64,000 nt of DNA from Acanthopleura granulata (taxonomy: Eukaryota > Mollusca > Polyplacophora > Chitonida > Chitonidae). The first letter of the stretch is position 1. Every line of letters starts with the position of its first letter. The stretch covers positions 2,294,001 to 2,358,000 of the forward strand of contig JABBOT010000023.1 in the NCBI GenBank assembly GCA_016165875.1. The letters run 5' to 3'. The position numbers and the translations under genes were made by a program. The notes under the pieces were generated by a model that searched no databases, was not told the DNA's origin, and was given only the letters and a program-made list of their open reading frames with translations. This document shows, in pieces, positions 35,501-43,389 of the stretch.

Positions 35501-37811
35501 CAGGCCTATATCAATCACTTTCGAGAGGCTGTGCTTCATGTGATCTTGTTTTAACTGCGCAAAAGTTACATTGGAAAACAGGCATCAAACCATTAACAAA
35601 GAGTGAGTGTCATCCAAAAAACTGAAAAATATATCCCAAAATGTATTATCCTTGTAAGAGATTATACCTTCTCGATAACGATTATAATGATAAAACTGTT
35701 AACTAAATTAAAAGTTTTCTTTTTTTCTTTCAACAATTAGAGCTCAGCTCAAATACCAATGTCGTGTAGTACATCAAAGGATGACTAACTGACAACGCCA
35801 GATACAGTCACTAAGACCAGTACCCAAAACGTGGAGTGTGGCCTGATTTATTTTATTTACTGGTACTTATTTCATACTTGCTTCAATGCCAAACTAATTT
35901 TTCCCTTATATGATGGCCGTCAGTTCCTTTGGTGGAAGAAACAGGAGTGACCAGGGTAAGCCAACCTGTGGTCTATTCAAGACCGTGGACGTCAGGGCAT
36001 TAGTGATTTTACTCATGCCAAAACACTTTGCTTGCTGAGAAACAGCAGTGAAAACATTGTCAAAATAACAAGGAAGTTAATAGGGAACTCTGTTTCATGG
36101 ACTCATAAGTCCAAAACTAAGTTTCGTAAACATTCATAATTTACATATGCTATGCAGATTGTTCTCTAGTAAAACATACTGTAATTTCTGGTTATTATAA
36201 GCTGTAGTTCTCGGGACATTGTCCAGAGTTGTTCATTTTCCTATCTCTTCCCATATTATCTTTCATCTCGTCTTCTGCTTACCCCTGCCCCAAGCGAGTG
36301 AAGTGCCCATATGTCCGCGATTTCAAATATAAATAATACATGTACTTGTATAGAGTGTACATTCACTATTTGGTTGCATTATTATTGAGAATAATTTATT
36401 CTTGATTATAACACCACTAATTTGGATTTAGATACAAGTACTTACCTCAAGTTGTTGATCATAAGGAAGTTTGTACAAGGGTGTTACAGTTTCAGCTAAC
36501 CTGAAATTTTCATCCAAAAAAGAACAAGATATTAAATTTACAAAAAAATATAATATAAAAAAAATAATTCTCCTGAGTCAGAGTGGACCATGGTGGACTA
36601 ACTGAATGCTCCTGAGTCAGAGTGGACCATGGTGGCCTAACTGAATGCTCATGAGTCAGAGTGGACCATGGTGGCCTAACTGAATGCTCCTGAGTCAGAG
36701 TGGACCATGTTGGACTAACTGAATGCTCCTGAGTCAGAGTGGACCATGGTGGACTAACTGAATGCTCATGAGTCAGAGTGGACCATGGTGGACTAACTGA
36801 ATGCTCCTGAGTCAGAGTGGACCATGGTGGCCTAACTGAATGCCACTGTAGTGAAAAGTTCTAGAGTAAGACATTAAGCAACAATGAAATAAATAACCAT
36901 GTATATATATACTTACATTTATTGGTTATGACACGTACCCTAAATTATCTAAAATTATCTAAAATTTCAACCAAAAGAAGTACATATTTTTTGGTGCCAA
37001 ATCTTACATATGCCCAGTAGAAAATCATGCTAAGTATCAAATAAACCTGCGAACATCTTTCTAAAATCCAAAGAAATCTCAGAATCAGGAAAAATGAGCA
37101 ATTTAATAGTGGACAAAATTTTAGGTCACTTAGGGTAATCGAATTGATCTGGGTGTTTGGTACACTCTCACAGGTTTTCACCTAGGAGTGACACTTCCAG
37201 GACGTAGTGAAAAAGCCATGTCCAAAACAATAAAAACTCGGTAATCTTGGAGGATTAATTTGCGTGAGGTCACACGTACAGAGTGTCTGGGCATCGTGTC
37301 CTGTCTGGTGTCTTTGGCAAAGGTTTTCCATAGACATCCTAATACAAAAGGCACTGGGGGTGTCCTACTAGGAGGAGAAACCACACGACAAATACCACAA
37401 ATAATTTAAAACTGAAAATTGTTGATTTTACCAATGCCAGTGCTATTTTACAAAAAATGTATGACTCAATTATTTGATTGGTGTTTTAAGTCACAATCAA
37501 AAATATTTCACTTATATACAATGTTTCCAGCATTAAGGTGCAAGGAAACTGATCGCAAATATGACTAGAGAGGAAGCCAGCCTGGACCTGAACTAACAGC
37601 GACCTCCGCGACCAAAGAAGCCCGTATATCTTAAGTTAAAAGCCGACTTGTGAGACTGGCCCCAGATAATGAGGCATAATTAATCATACCTGTCATACTG
37701 ATTCTCCTCTGTCATGGTGGCCACACGAGTCCGTCTATTGATCCCTCTAAACAACCTCGACAGACAGGATCCTCCCACACGGCTACCATAGCAACGACAG
37801 GGGGCAGTGCT
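23406..37811 (-). CDS. TRMT2B: TRMT2B-like tRNA/rRNA (uracil-5-)-methyltransferase, 12 exons
   Basis: S-adenosylmethionine-dependent m5U methyltransferase of the TRM2/RumA family; the vertebrate TRMT2B orthologue makes m5U54 in mitochondrial tRNAs and m5U in mitochondrial small-subunit rRNA. I assembled exons by reading the minus strand: 37811-37690, 36500-36446, 35554-35408, 33983-33884, 32519-32449, 31385-31239, 30537-30443, 29271-29057, 28426-28325, 25467-25345, 24525-24426, 23523-23406. All junctions are GT-AG with matching phases and sum to 1395 nt (464 codons plus stop; human about 504). Motifs in order: [43 protein letters not shown]-binding [18 protein letters not shown], catalytic Cys in [10 protein letters not shown] (about residue 414), and a C-terminal general-base region [14 protein letters not shown]2B is preferred over TRMT2A because wording such as VNPAR, LVFV-CK-HG and FPHT follows it and no RRM is visible. 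The N-terminus is uncertain. Introns 9 and 11 begin with donor-containing minisatellites. Confidence 0.93.
23690..23830. mobile_element. Second dispersed element family, probable fragment
   Basis: GTTATAGTGCTGCCAGACTG, AAACACCATGCCAAAGAAAC, CACATGACACCCCACCCAAT and CACTACCGAGGTAGTGCCAA resemble the middle of that family. It lies in intron 11 of the TRMT2B-like gene. Confidence 0.5.
24151..24474. repeat. 54-bp minisatellite, 6 copies, carrying exon 11 active-site codons and splice donor
   Basis: Six nearly identical 54-bp units. On the minus strand each reads [17 protein letters not shown] then TAG. This is the 3' half of exon 11, including the catalytic Cys codon, with the donor GTCGA|GTAGGTG embedded. 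Only the copy at highest coordinates is preceded by the rest of exon 11; the other five lie in intron 11. Confidence 0.97.
24426..24525 (-). CDS. TRMT2B: TRMT2B-like exon 11 (catalytic cysteine)
   Basis: Acceptor TTTGTCAG, donor GTCGA|GTAGGTG. It encodes [19 protein letters not shown], then TCKPHG with the nucleophilic Cys, then NILQNMV. The 3' half and donor form the first of six 54-bp repeats. Splicing at this first donor gives the phase needed for exon 12 (GA+T = Asp, NMVDLS); splicing at later copies passes an in-frame TAG. Confidence 0.94.
24596..24680 (-). mobile_element. tRNA-derived SINE, 3'-end fragment
   Basis: TTTACTTATTTGATTGGTGT then TTTACACTGTATGCGAGGAT and CAGCCAACATTATGCTGGC. 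It lies in intron 10 of the TRMT2B-like gene, just upstream of exon 11. Confidence 0.7.
25136..25220 (-). mobile_element. tRNA-derived SINE, 3'-end fragment
   Basis: TTTATTTATTTATTTGATCA, TACTCCGTACTCAAGTATAT and ACGATGGCAGACATCCTAAA. It lies in intron 10 of the TRMT2B-like gene. Confidence 0.65.
25345..25467 (-). CDS. TRMT2B: TRMT2B-like exon 10
   Basis: Acceptor TTTGCAG; strong donor CTCA|GTAAGTCA. It encodes [14 protein letters not shown] and [12 protein letters not shown]. The phase-1 G from exon 9 plus GG makes the Gly that joins NAHIN to CSNTEF, as in family members. Confidence 0.96.
26495..26605 (-). mobile_element. tRNA-derived SINE, central fragment
   Basis: GATGGGAGGAAACCAGACAG, AGCCCGAGGGGGGAAAACCC and ATGACCATTCGCAGGGTTGA match the central domain. 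It directly borders the 43-bp donor array. Confidence 0.65.
26636..28348. repeat. 43-bp minisatellite, about 42 copies, carrying the exon 9 splice donor
   Basis: The plus-strand unit contains CCATTGATGTGAGCATTAAC followed by TCTGGAGAAGTAACTGTAACT. On the gene strand each unit repeats the last 20-odd bases of exon 9, its donor ATG|GTTAGTTA, and about 20 bases of intron. Variants include shorter 24-bp units lacking the CTCTGGAGAAG part (near 27195, 27345, 27925, 28085, 28185) and larger blocks repeated about 257 bp apart (27490 and 27748). The array makes up about 60 percent of intron 9. Confidence 0.97.
28325..28426 (-). CDS. TRMT2B: TRMT2B-like exon 9
   Basis: Acceptor TTGACAG; donor ATG|GTTAGTTA. 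It encodes [17 protein letters not shown] and [12 protein letters not shown], the post-motif-I region (VIGVE---EAVEDAR-NA in relatives). Its last 24 bases and donor are the first unit, in transcript order, of the 43-bp array that fills the start of intron 9. Confidence 0.95.
29057..29271 (-). CDS. TRMT2B: TRMT2B-like exon 8 (SAM-binding region begins)
   Basis: Acceptor CTGTAG; donor ACAG|GTCAGG. Largest exon, 215 nt. It encodes [20 protein letters not shown] and the start of methyltransferase motif I, DVYCGTG, completed by TIG in exon 9. These are the best conserved residues of the family. Confidence 0.96.
29500..29725. repeat. Degenerate short tandem repeat
   Basis: Irregular repetition of ACTGTCTGAGCCAGTGCTT-like units of about 20-30 bp. 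Located in an intron of the TRMT2B-like gene between exons 7 and 8. Confidence 0.7.
29880..30160. mobile_element. Third dispersed element family, copy
   Basis: TTGATTTCTTTGACAGCTGT, CCCCATACTCAAGATTGTAT, CACTTATACAATGGTGGTCA and GTTTCATAGGTGG. Similar openings occur near 34515, 35855, 42900, 48668 and 54505. Only loosely like the tRNA-SINE tail. Confidence 0.55.
30443..30537 (-). CDS. TRMT2B: TRMT2B-like exon 7
   Basis: Long T-tract then CAG acceptor; donor TG|GTAAGAAG. It encodes [19 protein letters not shown] and LTSLYLQ, matching the ELAELKTSL--HF-AGPG and LTSLYFQ wording of the TRMT2 proteins. Confidence 0.92.
30785..31135 (-). repeat. Dispersed repeat, copy of 10030-10345 in opposite orientation
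   Basis: TTTTGCAGTGATGTCATAGC, AGCTCTGTGCCAATCAACAG, ACGTGACTAGTCTACTGGAG and GCAAAAATCAGCTTTTCGCA mirror the other copy. In intron 6 of the TRMT2B-like gene. Confidence 0.75.
31239..31385 (-). CDS. TRMT2B: TRMT2B-like exon 6
   Basis: 49 codons, phase 0. Acceptor GTTTCAG; donor GAG|GTATCTGC, chosen because joining there to exon 7 aligns without gaps to the family. It encodes [18 protein letters not shown] (equivalent to W-ELTVRT) and [14 protein letters not shown]. The frame stays open past the donor as far as a TAG just below position 31200. Confidence 0.9.
31511..31775. mobile_element. Second dispersed element family, copy 1
   Basis: Shares with 34736-35085 the segments CACTGGAACATCAT, CAATTTTTCAGT, TGCTCTA-CCTCT, CTGTGCTGAGTGCCAAGCGAG and CACCATTTTTAAAG. 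Probably a short interspersed element; class not established. Confidence 0.7.
32193..32350. repeat. 50-bp tandem repeat, three copies
   Basis: TTTTATGATTGAGGACCGTT followed by GTGTGGACTAAAATATCTGT and TATACGCCAT, repeated at 32193, 32243 and 32293 with one- or two-base changes, plus a short partial copy. It lies in intron 5 of the TRMT2B-like gene. Confidence 0.9.
32449..32519 (-). CDS. TRMT2B: TRMT2B-like exon 5
   Basis: Acceptor TTTTCAG, donor AAG|GTAAAAGT. It encodes [18 protein letters not shown], corresponding to NVVCV-----L-N-P--H of TRMT2B. It starts with two bases completing a His codon from exon 4. Confidence 0.9.
33375..33590 (-). mobile_element. tRNA-derived SINE copy
   Basis: GATTTATTTATTTCACATAT, GACCAGCATTAGGGTGGGAG, AGTCCGGAGGAAACCCACAA and GACTTGAACTAGCACTGACT, ending GGCTATGGAGGCCCC. 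It lies in intron 4 of the TRMT2B-like gene, close upstream of nothing coding. Confidence 0.78.
33884..33983 (-). CDS. TRMT2B: TRMT2B-like exon 4
   Basis: Acceptor TTTACAG, donor C|GTGAGTGT. It encodes [16 protein letters not shown] and [11 protein letters not shown], the family's YRNK-EF signature of the TRAM-like/central beta region. Confidence 0.93.
34736..35085. mobile_element. Second dispersed element family, copy 2
   Basis: Contains TTTTATGTCGTACTCAACAA then TTTTTCAGTTATATGATGA, CTGGAACATCATACCGAATA, CTCTCAGTGCTGAGTGCCAA and GGATTCGATCCCC. It lies in intron 3 of the TRMT2B-like gene, next to a tRNA-SINE. Contains an AT microsatellite. Confidence 0.7.
34818..34846. repeat. (AT)n microsatellite inside a SINE-like copy
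   Basis: AT dinucleotide run interrupted by TATGTATATATTG. It lies within the dispersed element at 34736-35085, in intron 3 of the TRMT2B-like gene. Confidence 0.85.
35084..35327 (-). mobile_element. tRNA-derived SINE, nearly full length
   Basis: Same family: minus-strand head GGGGGCTCCATGGCCGAGGT, B box GAGTTCAAGTCC, tail ending AACACCA-like (CTTGAGTATGGTGTAAATCA). It is inserted in intron 3 of the TRMT2B-like gene beside a second repeat family. Confidence 0.83.
35408..35554 (-). CDS. TRMT2B: TRMT2B-like exon 3
   Basis: 49 codons, phase 0 at both ends, acceptor GCGCAG and donor GCT|GTAAGTAG. It encodes a charged helical segment ([13 protein letters not shown]) and then [10 protein letters not shown], equivalent to the helical linker and CCPLEGVRPSP-like motif of the family. 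Confidence 0.9.
36446..36500 (-). CDS. TRMT2B: TRMT2B-like exon 2
   Basis: Acceptor TTTCAG, donor GAG|GTAAGTAC. It encodes [18 protein letters not shown], matching the conserved start of the TRMT2 core (LADVVTPLW...Y-EQL in human proteins). It begins with one base completing a codon and ends in phase 0. Confidence 0.92.
36570..36842. repeat. 39-bp minisatellite, 7 copies, in intron 1 of the TRMT2B-like gene
   Basis: Unit CTCCTGAGTCAGAGTGGACC plus ATGGTGGACTAACTGAATG, with C/A variation at CTCCTG/CTCATG and GGACTAAC/GGCCTAAC. It is exactly seven units, ending 70 bases upstream (in transcript sense) of the exon 2 acceptor. Not derived from any exon I can see. Confidence 0.95.
37049..37140 (+). 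repeat. Dispersed repeat, three-copy family, copy 2
   Basis: TTTCTAAAATCCAAAGAAAT, CAGGAAAAATGAGCAATTTA and AAATTTTAGGTCACTTAGGG. In intron 1 of the TRMT2B-like gene. Confidence 0.65.
37465..37625 (-). mobile_element. tRNA-derived SINE, internally deleted
   Basis: CAATTATTTGATTGGTGTTT, TTTCACTTATATACAATGTT, GAGAGGAAGCCAGCCTGGAC and GAACTAACAGCGACCTCCG. It lies in intron 1 next to exon 1 of the TRMT2B-like gene. Confidence 0.7.
37690..37811 (-). CDS. TRMT2B: TRMT2B-like exon 1 (first visible coding exon)
   Basis: The reading frame is open from a possible acceptor TTGCAG and is rich in Arg and Cys, ending MTEENQYDR with donor AG|GTATGATT in phase 2, which joins exon 2 exactly. The Arg-rich stretch before the internal Met ([15 protein letters not shown]) looks like a mitochondrial targeting peptide, as expected for TRMT2B. 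The frame stays open further upstream to ATGs near 37898 and 37850, so the true start could be there, in an unseen 5' exon, or at the internal Met. Confidence 0.65.
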
Positions 37812-38092
37812 CTGCAATCCAGGGTCTCTAAAATATCCAAAATGCCACATAAAGCCTCCATATTTAAATAATAACAGAATGCACAATGTTACATTCAAAT
37901 AAAAAGAGAGAAAAAGTCAAATAAAATAACACTGCCAAAGCTTTTTTCTACATGCACACACAAAAATTTTGGTTTGTCTTTCAGTTCTTAATTACAAGAA
38001 CATATCAACATGTTTTACACAATAATTGTACAGCTAGCCATATTTAAGCGGGCCTGAAATAACTGAACTGCTCATCAAGAGGAAACTTCAAG

Positions 38093-39944
38093 TGGAAATG
38101 TGATGTATACACTGATCCATTTGTGTGGATATGTGATGTATACACTGATCCATTTGTGTGGATATGTGATGTATACACTGATCCATTTCTGTGGATATGT
38201 GATGTCTACACTGATCCATTTGTGTGGATATGTGATGTATACACTGATCCATTTCTGTGGATATGTGATGTGTACAATGATCCATTTCTGTGGATATGTG
38301 ATGTGTACACTGATCCATTTCTGTGGATATGTGATGTGTACAATGATCCATTTCTGTGGATATGTGATGTATACACTGATCCATTTCTGTGGATATGTGA
38401 TGTATACACTGATCCATTTCTGTGGATATGTGATGTGTACAATGATCCACTTCTGTGGATATGTGATGTGTACACTGATCCATTTCTGTGGATATGTGAT
38501 GTGTACAATGATCCATTTCTGTGGATATGTGATGTATACACTGATCCATTTCTGTGGATATGTGATGTATACACTGATCCATTTGTGTGGATATGTGATG
38601 TATACACTGCTCCATTTGTGTGGATATGTGATGTATACACTGATCCATTTCTGTGGATATGTGATGTATACACTGATCCATTTCTGTGGATATGTGATGT
38701 GTACACTGATCCATTTGTGTGGATATGTGATGTGTACACTGATCCATTTCTGTGGATATGTGATGTGTACACTGATCCATTTCTGTGGATATGTGATGTG
38801 TACACTGATCCATTTCTGTGGATATGTGATGTGTACAATGATCCATTTCTGTGGATATGTGATGTGTACAATGATCCATTTCTGTGGATATGTGATGTGT
38901 ACACTGATCCATTTCTGTGGATATGTGATGTGTACAATGATCCATTTCTGTGGATATGTGATGTGTACACTCATCCATTTCTGTGGATATGTGATGTGTA
39001 CAATGATCCATTTGCATGGATATGTGATGTGTACACTGATCCATTTCTGTGGATATGTGATGTATATACTGATCCATTTCTGTGGATATGTGATGTGTAC
39101 ACTGATCCATTTCTGTGGATATGTGATGTATGCACTGATCCATTTCTGTGGATATGTGATGTGTACAATGATCCATTTGCATGGGTATGTGATGTGTACA
39201 CTGATCCATTTCTGTGGATATGTGATGTGTACACTGATCCATTTGTGTGGATATGTGATGCGTACAATGATCCATTTCTGTGGATATGTGATGCATACAC
39301 TGATCCTTTTCTGTGGATATGTGATGTGTACACTGATCCATTTCTGTGGATATGTGATGCATATACTGATCCATTTGAGTGGATATGTGATGTGTACGCT
39401 GATCCATTTGAGTGGATATGTGATGTGTACGCTGATCCATTTGTGTGGATATGTGATGTGTACACTGATCCATTGGTGTGGATATGTGATGTGTACACTG
39501 ATCCATTTGTGTGGATATGTGATGTGTACACTGATCCATTTGTGTGGATATGTGATGCATACACTGATCCATTTCTGTGGATATGTGATGCATACACTGA
39601 TCCATTTCTGTGGATATGTGATGTGTACAATGATCCATTTGTGTGGATATGTGATGTGTACAATGATCCATTTCTGTGGATATGTGATGTGTACACTGAT
39701 CCATTTGTGTGGATATGTGATGTGTACACTGATCCATTTGTGTGGATATGTGATGTATACACTGATCCATTTCTGTGGATATATGATGTATACACTGATC
39801 CATTTGTGTGGATATGTGATGTATACACTGATCCATTTCCATGGATATGTGATGTATACACTGATCCATTTGTGTGGATATTTGATGCATACACTGATCC
39901 ATTTCTGTGGATATGTGATGTGTACACTGATCCATTTCTGTGGA
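38093..39944. repeat. 33-bp minisatellite, about 56 copies
   Basis: Unit TGATCCATTTCTGTGGATAT plus GTGATGTGTACAC. Almost every copy is exactly 33 bp; variation is confined to a few positions (CTGTGG/GTGTGG/GCATGG, GTGTAC/GTATAC/GCATAC, CACTGAT/CAATGAT). Because the period is a multiple of three, long frames stay open on both strands (for example 624 and 655 codons on plus, 629 and 619 on minus). These should not be annotated as proteins. It lies upstream of exon 1 of the TRMT2B-like gene. Confidence 0.97.
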
Positions 39945-40762
39945 CATCTCTTGGGCATGACCATGTCACGTTAAAACATAGTGTACATCAACATTGGCAG
40001 GTATATACAATAATTAATATTACAATTCATTTAAGTTTCTCTGCCAGTCATTGGATAAAGCTGTGTCACATGGGGTACAGCAATTCATGACGTCTGCACA
40101 ACAAATGCAATGTACCATGCTAAATCCTGCTAAATCACGTTTTTTTTTTTGTTGCATCAAGGGTTATGCGGCCTTGTAATCAATTCTGTTGTGTTCTCTT
40201 CTTCAATCAGTTTCATACCTGCATTGTGTGGAAACCGACATGCTCTCACATCTAGCGTGATCATGATGTGTCATAACAAAACAATTATTGTGATACTGTT
40301 GAAGAGTGGGTCATCATGATTTGATGGTTTATGACTGTTAAAGTACAATATACATCAACTTATCCAGATGACAAATCATAATGTTCCACTTTGTAAAAAG
40401 CAGTAATTGTATATATTATCTATAATCCATGACTTTTTATTTCCTGAAATACTTATTAAATGGGATTTGCAAGGTACGTCAGGAAATTAAATTCATGCTT
40501 GGTGGACATTTCAACCCATGTTAAAATGCAGTAATTTAATTGACCCACTGGGCTGTACAGTGACACGAAGGAATGTCAATAAGATGAGAGTGCTGAGATT
40601 AAAAAAAAAATACAGAAAAAAAAATCAATGCTCTCCAATAAATACAGAGACACTGTATATAGCAAGGCACTCTACAAACAGAAGCATACTAGCCTGATCA
40701 CTTGTAAAACCTTGCAGGATGAGGTAATGTATCTGAAATTGTGTCTTGTCATCCTGGATAAA

Positions 40763-40842
40763 TCATGCTACATCCCAACCAGGGAGTGAGGTTTCAGGTG
40801 GAGCAGTCAGTTTGTCAATAAAATCAGTTGATTCATCCAAAT
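40763..40842 (-). CDS. Possible terminal exon of an unidentified gene
   Basis: A strong acceptor (long T-tract, GTGTGTGCAG) precedes LDESTDFIDKLTAPPETSLP then GWDVA and TGA. It lies upstream of the TRMT2B-like gene on the same strand and could be the 3' end of a gene located between it and FAAH2. No other exon of that gene is convincing. Phase-2 entry. Confidence 0.3.
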
Positions 40843-40866
40843 CTGCACACACAAAAAAAATAAAAT

Positions 40867-41045
40867 TAGTTATTTCTTTGGTGTTTTACACCTGTGGCAA
40901 ACCCATGACCATGCACAGGTTGCTGGCAGACCATCCAGCAACTGGAGAGGAAGCCAGACTGAGCTGGACTCACAGCTACTGCATCGGTGAGAGGGTCCCA
41001 GAGTCAATATATACTGCACTAGCACGCTAACCAATAGACCACAAA
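40867..41045 (-). mobile_element. tRNA-derived SINE, internally deleted
   Basis: TTAGTTATTTCTTTGGTGTT, AACCCATGACCATGCACAGG, GAGAGGAAGCCAGACTGAGC and AGCACGCTAACCAATAGACC. It begins just upstream of the putative exon at 40763-40842. Confidence 0.72.
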
Positions 41046-42340
41046 TGACCCTGTAAAATTTGAAATAGACAGATATTAACTGAATCGATTTTAAGCTAAA
41101 CAAGTATATTACAAGCGTATTTCTGCGTTTTTATTGAATAATATGATAACACAGCCTCTGTCATAAAATCTTTAAGGTACATGTAGACCTACCGGGCATC
41201 CTTAATGCATCAAAGTTTTGACATGTGCAACAACAGCTTGGTAAAAGAAAGAAAAAAAAACAAAAAAAAAAACAAAAAAAAAAAACGATCTGTGACCGTG
41301 TTAGATTGAATTGCATTGGGATGAAGCATGTTATCATGCAGGAGAAATGTTGGCCACTATTGCAGACCAGAGCCAGGCATACATGTGCCAGTAGCTTAAG
41401 GTTGCTATTTCAATCCCTATTTCATATAATGGAATGACGAGATTTTATACAATCCAGTCCATTTCAGTCCAGTACATAAAAAAGGGCCTGACATAGCAGA
41501 CTGGAGTTGATGTACCGGTATTCATCCTGTACCTGTTAACACGTGGTTCATGGGAGACAACTCTTCCAGCACATATCAGTGACGGAACTTGACACTCGCA
41601 TGGAAGGTTATTACTTGATTATTATGATCTGGCATTTCACTTTACCTTCTTATACAACCGAAAAAGCCGCTACAACGAACTACGTGTTATCAAAAGGGGT
41701 GCTTGTACCCCACAACAACATGGTACTACAACACTTCACTCTTTAGTTCACGTTCATTTCGCCTGAACACGTGCCCGATGTACAAGTTACAACAACAACT
41801 CTGACAGACTGCAGGACAAGTAATCGTGGATGTTTGCAAAGTATGACTGGCTCACCAACTGCCTCGTGTTCTGTAGGCCTCAGTCATTCTGTGTGACTGG
41901 TTTGCGAGAACTTCAAGTCGAATTACCTAACAGACATTGCAATTTCCACAGTGTCAGTCACCTTGCAAACTAAACCTAAAACCGTAACCTGTGCGTCGAT
42001 AGCGGACGCGGACATTAAAACAAAACAATCGCAAATATTCATCAAAAGAATAGAAACAAGAACAAAAACAAGGTTTGGCTGTTACACTCCAGTCAAAATG
42101 ATAATTTGATCAATAGAGTGTGTTTTTCTTTCAGTAATTTGGCCCTTAATTGTGAGTAATATGCATGGATAAAGACAAGTAAATGTCATATCCGTCACAT
42201 TACAAACTTTTTCCACATCGAATTAATGACTTATTTTTGTTCTTAGGCACTGGTAAAATAAGTGTGACCTTGTTCCCCTAAACTCTTTTAAATCCTTGGG
42301 GGTGTCATTAATACAATCATGCCCTGTCATACAACATTCT

Positions 42341-42341
42341 C

Positions 42342-42375
<34 letters not shown>
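42341..42375. repeat. (AT)n microsatellite
   Basis: An uninterrupted run of TA dinucleotides, about 35 bases. Confidence 0.95.
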
Positions 42376-42378
<3 letters not shown>

Positions 42379-42587
42379 GACTATTTATAAATTCAGAATT
42401 TTACAAGTGCATGTTGAGCACTCAGTGAAATGAAACTTTTATGAGTAAACTGAAGTAAGGTATAATAATGCATTCTCCTCGCTCCAAGCATACAATCAGG
42501 CCACTTCAAAGTCTCACAACATCTTACAAGATTTGCCCTTCTCCAAAATGGATGAGGTTTACGCAATAAAATTATGTATTATTCCTC

Positions 42588-42794
42588 CTATTCAAGTTCA
42601 GCGATTTGTTCACTGAGAGTGCTTTTTTGTTTAAAAATTTGATCCTGATGGGCAGTAACAGTTTTATTGTAAGCTGATTGTTTCAGTAAATTCTGTCTTT
42701 CTCGACAAAGCTTTTGTGGTATAGGCCATTCCACCAGGCTCTTAACACATGTAAACCAACGCCGTGTTATATCCAGCCAACATTTCCATTGCAT
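42588..42794 (-). CDS. 68-codon open frame ending in a coiled-coil-like tail
   Basis: The C-terminal half (RQNLLKQSAYNKTVTAHQDQ then IFKQKSTLSEQIAELE) has heptad-like charge spacing and ends at TAG. No clean acceptor. It might be a terminal exon of the gene hinted at by 40763-40842, or a degraded copy. Confidence 0.15.
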   Translation of the reverse strand: MQWKCWLDITRRWFTCVKSLVEWPIPQKLCRERQNLLKQSAYNKTVTAHQDQIFKQKSTLSEQIAELE

Positions 42795-42894
42795 CCATTA
42801 GTAGTTGGCTATTTCTGTTACAGTTTCGGAAATGTGGAGTTTTTTTGAAATACACATGTTGATATGAAGCGTTTGTTAAGGCCAAGACATCTGA

Positions 42895-43068
42895 TTATTA
42901 TTTAGCGCCACAGTCCAATTTTCACCTATATGATGATATTCAGTTTTATGGATGGACATAGCCATCCAGCTTTGGCAAATGGCTCATGAACTTTCCTAAG
43001 CTCGACTTACAGATATACACAATTTAACAGCAGAAGACAAGTGGTCTTTAACAAAGCAGCAGATGGCA
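42895..43068. mobile_element. Third dispersed element family, copy
   Basis: TTTTCACCTATATGATGATA then TTCAGTTTTATGGATGGACA and GCAGAAGACAAGTGGTCTTT. Lies directly left of a tRNA-SINE 3' half. Confidence 0.5.
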
Positions 43069-43072
43069 CAAC

Positions 43073-43222
43073 TGGCCACACGGGGAAGGTCCACCAGCAA
43101 CCTGCAGATGGTCGTGGGTTTTCCCAGGGCTCTGCTCAGTTTCCTCCCATCATAGAGCTCGCCACCTTCGTATAAGTGAAATATTCTAGAATATGGTGTA
43201 AAACACTATTGAAAAAAAGAAA
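43073..43222 (+). mobile_element. tRNA-derived SINE, 3' half
   Basis: CACGGGGAAGGTCCACCAGC, GATGGTCGTGGGTTTTCCCA, TCGTATAAGTGAAATATTCT and GAATATGGTGTAAAACACTA. Head missing. Confidence 0.8.
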
Positions 43223-43389
43223 TGACCACGCGAGCGTCATTGACCACTCAATGTGACTCCACAAGCACCAAGAGCAGTGGAATTTAGAAATTCTCTGTCC
43301 AAGCCCCAGTTTGAACACGTACAGATAACTCAATTGTTAAAATTTATCCACGTTGCTGTACACCTGGGTGGTCTATGGGTTGCTATCAT

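Larger units (their letters stand above)
40090..43070. other. Region between the 33-bp array and the dimeric array
   Basis: AT-rich with A-tracts (41245-41290), an AT microsatellite (42341), one SINE and the putative terminal exon at 40763. CpGs are somewhat more frequent at 41500-42020, which might be a promoter for the TRMT2B-like gene or its neighbour; unproven. Confidence 0.4.

Noticed and set aside
38075..40090. Very long open frames (619-655 codons) on both strands
   Set aside because: They are by-products of a stop-free 33-bp tandem repeat and mirror each other in overlapping frames; there is no initiation context, splice signal or domain.
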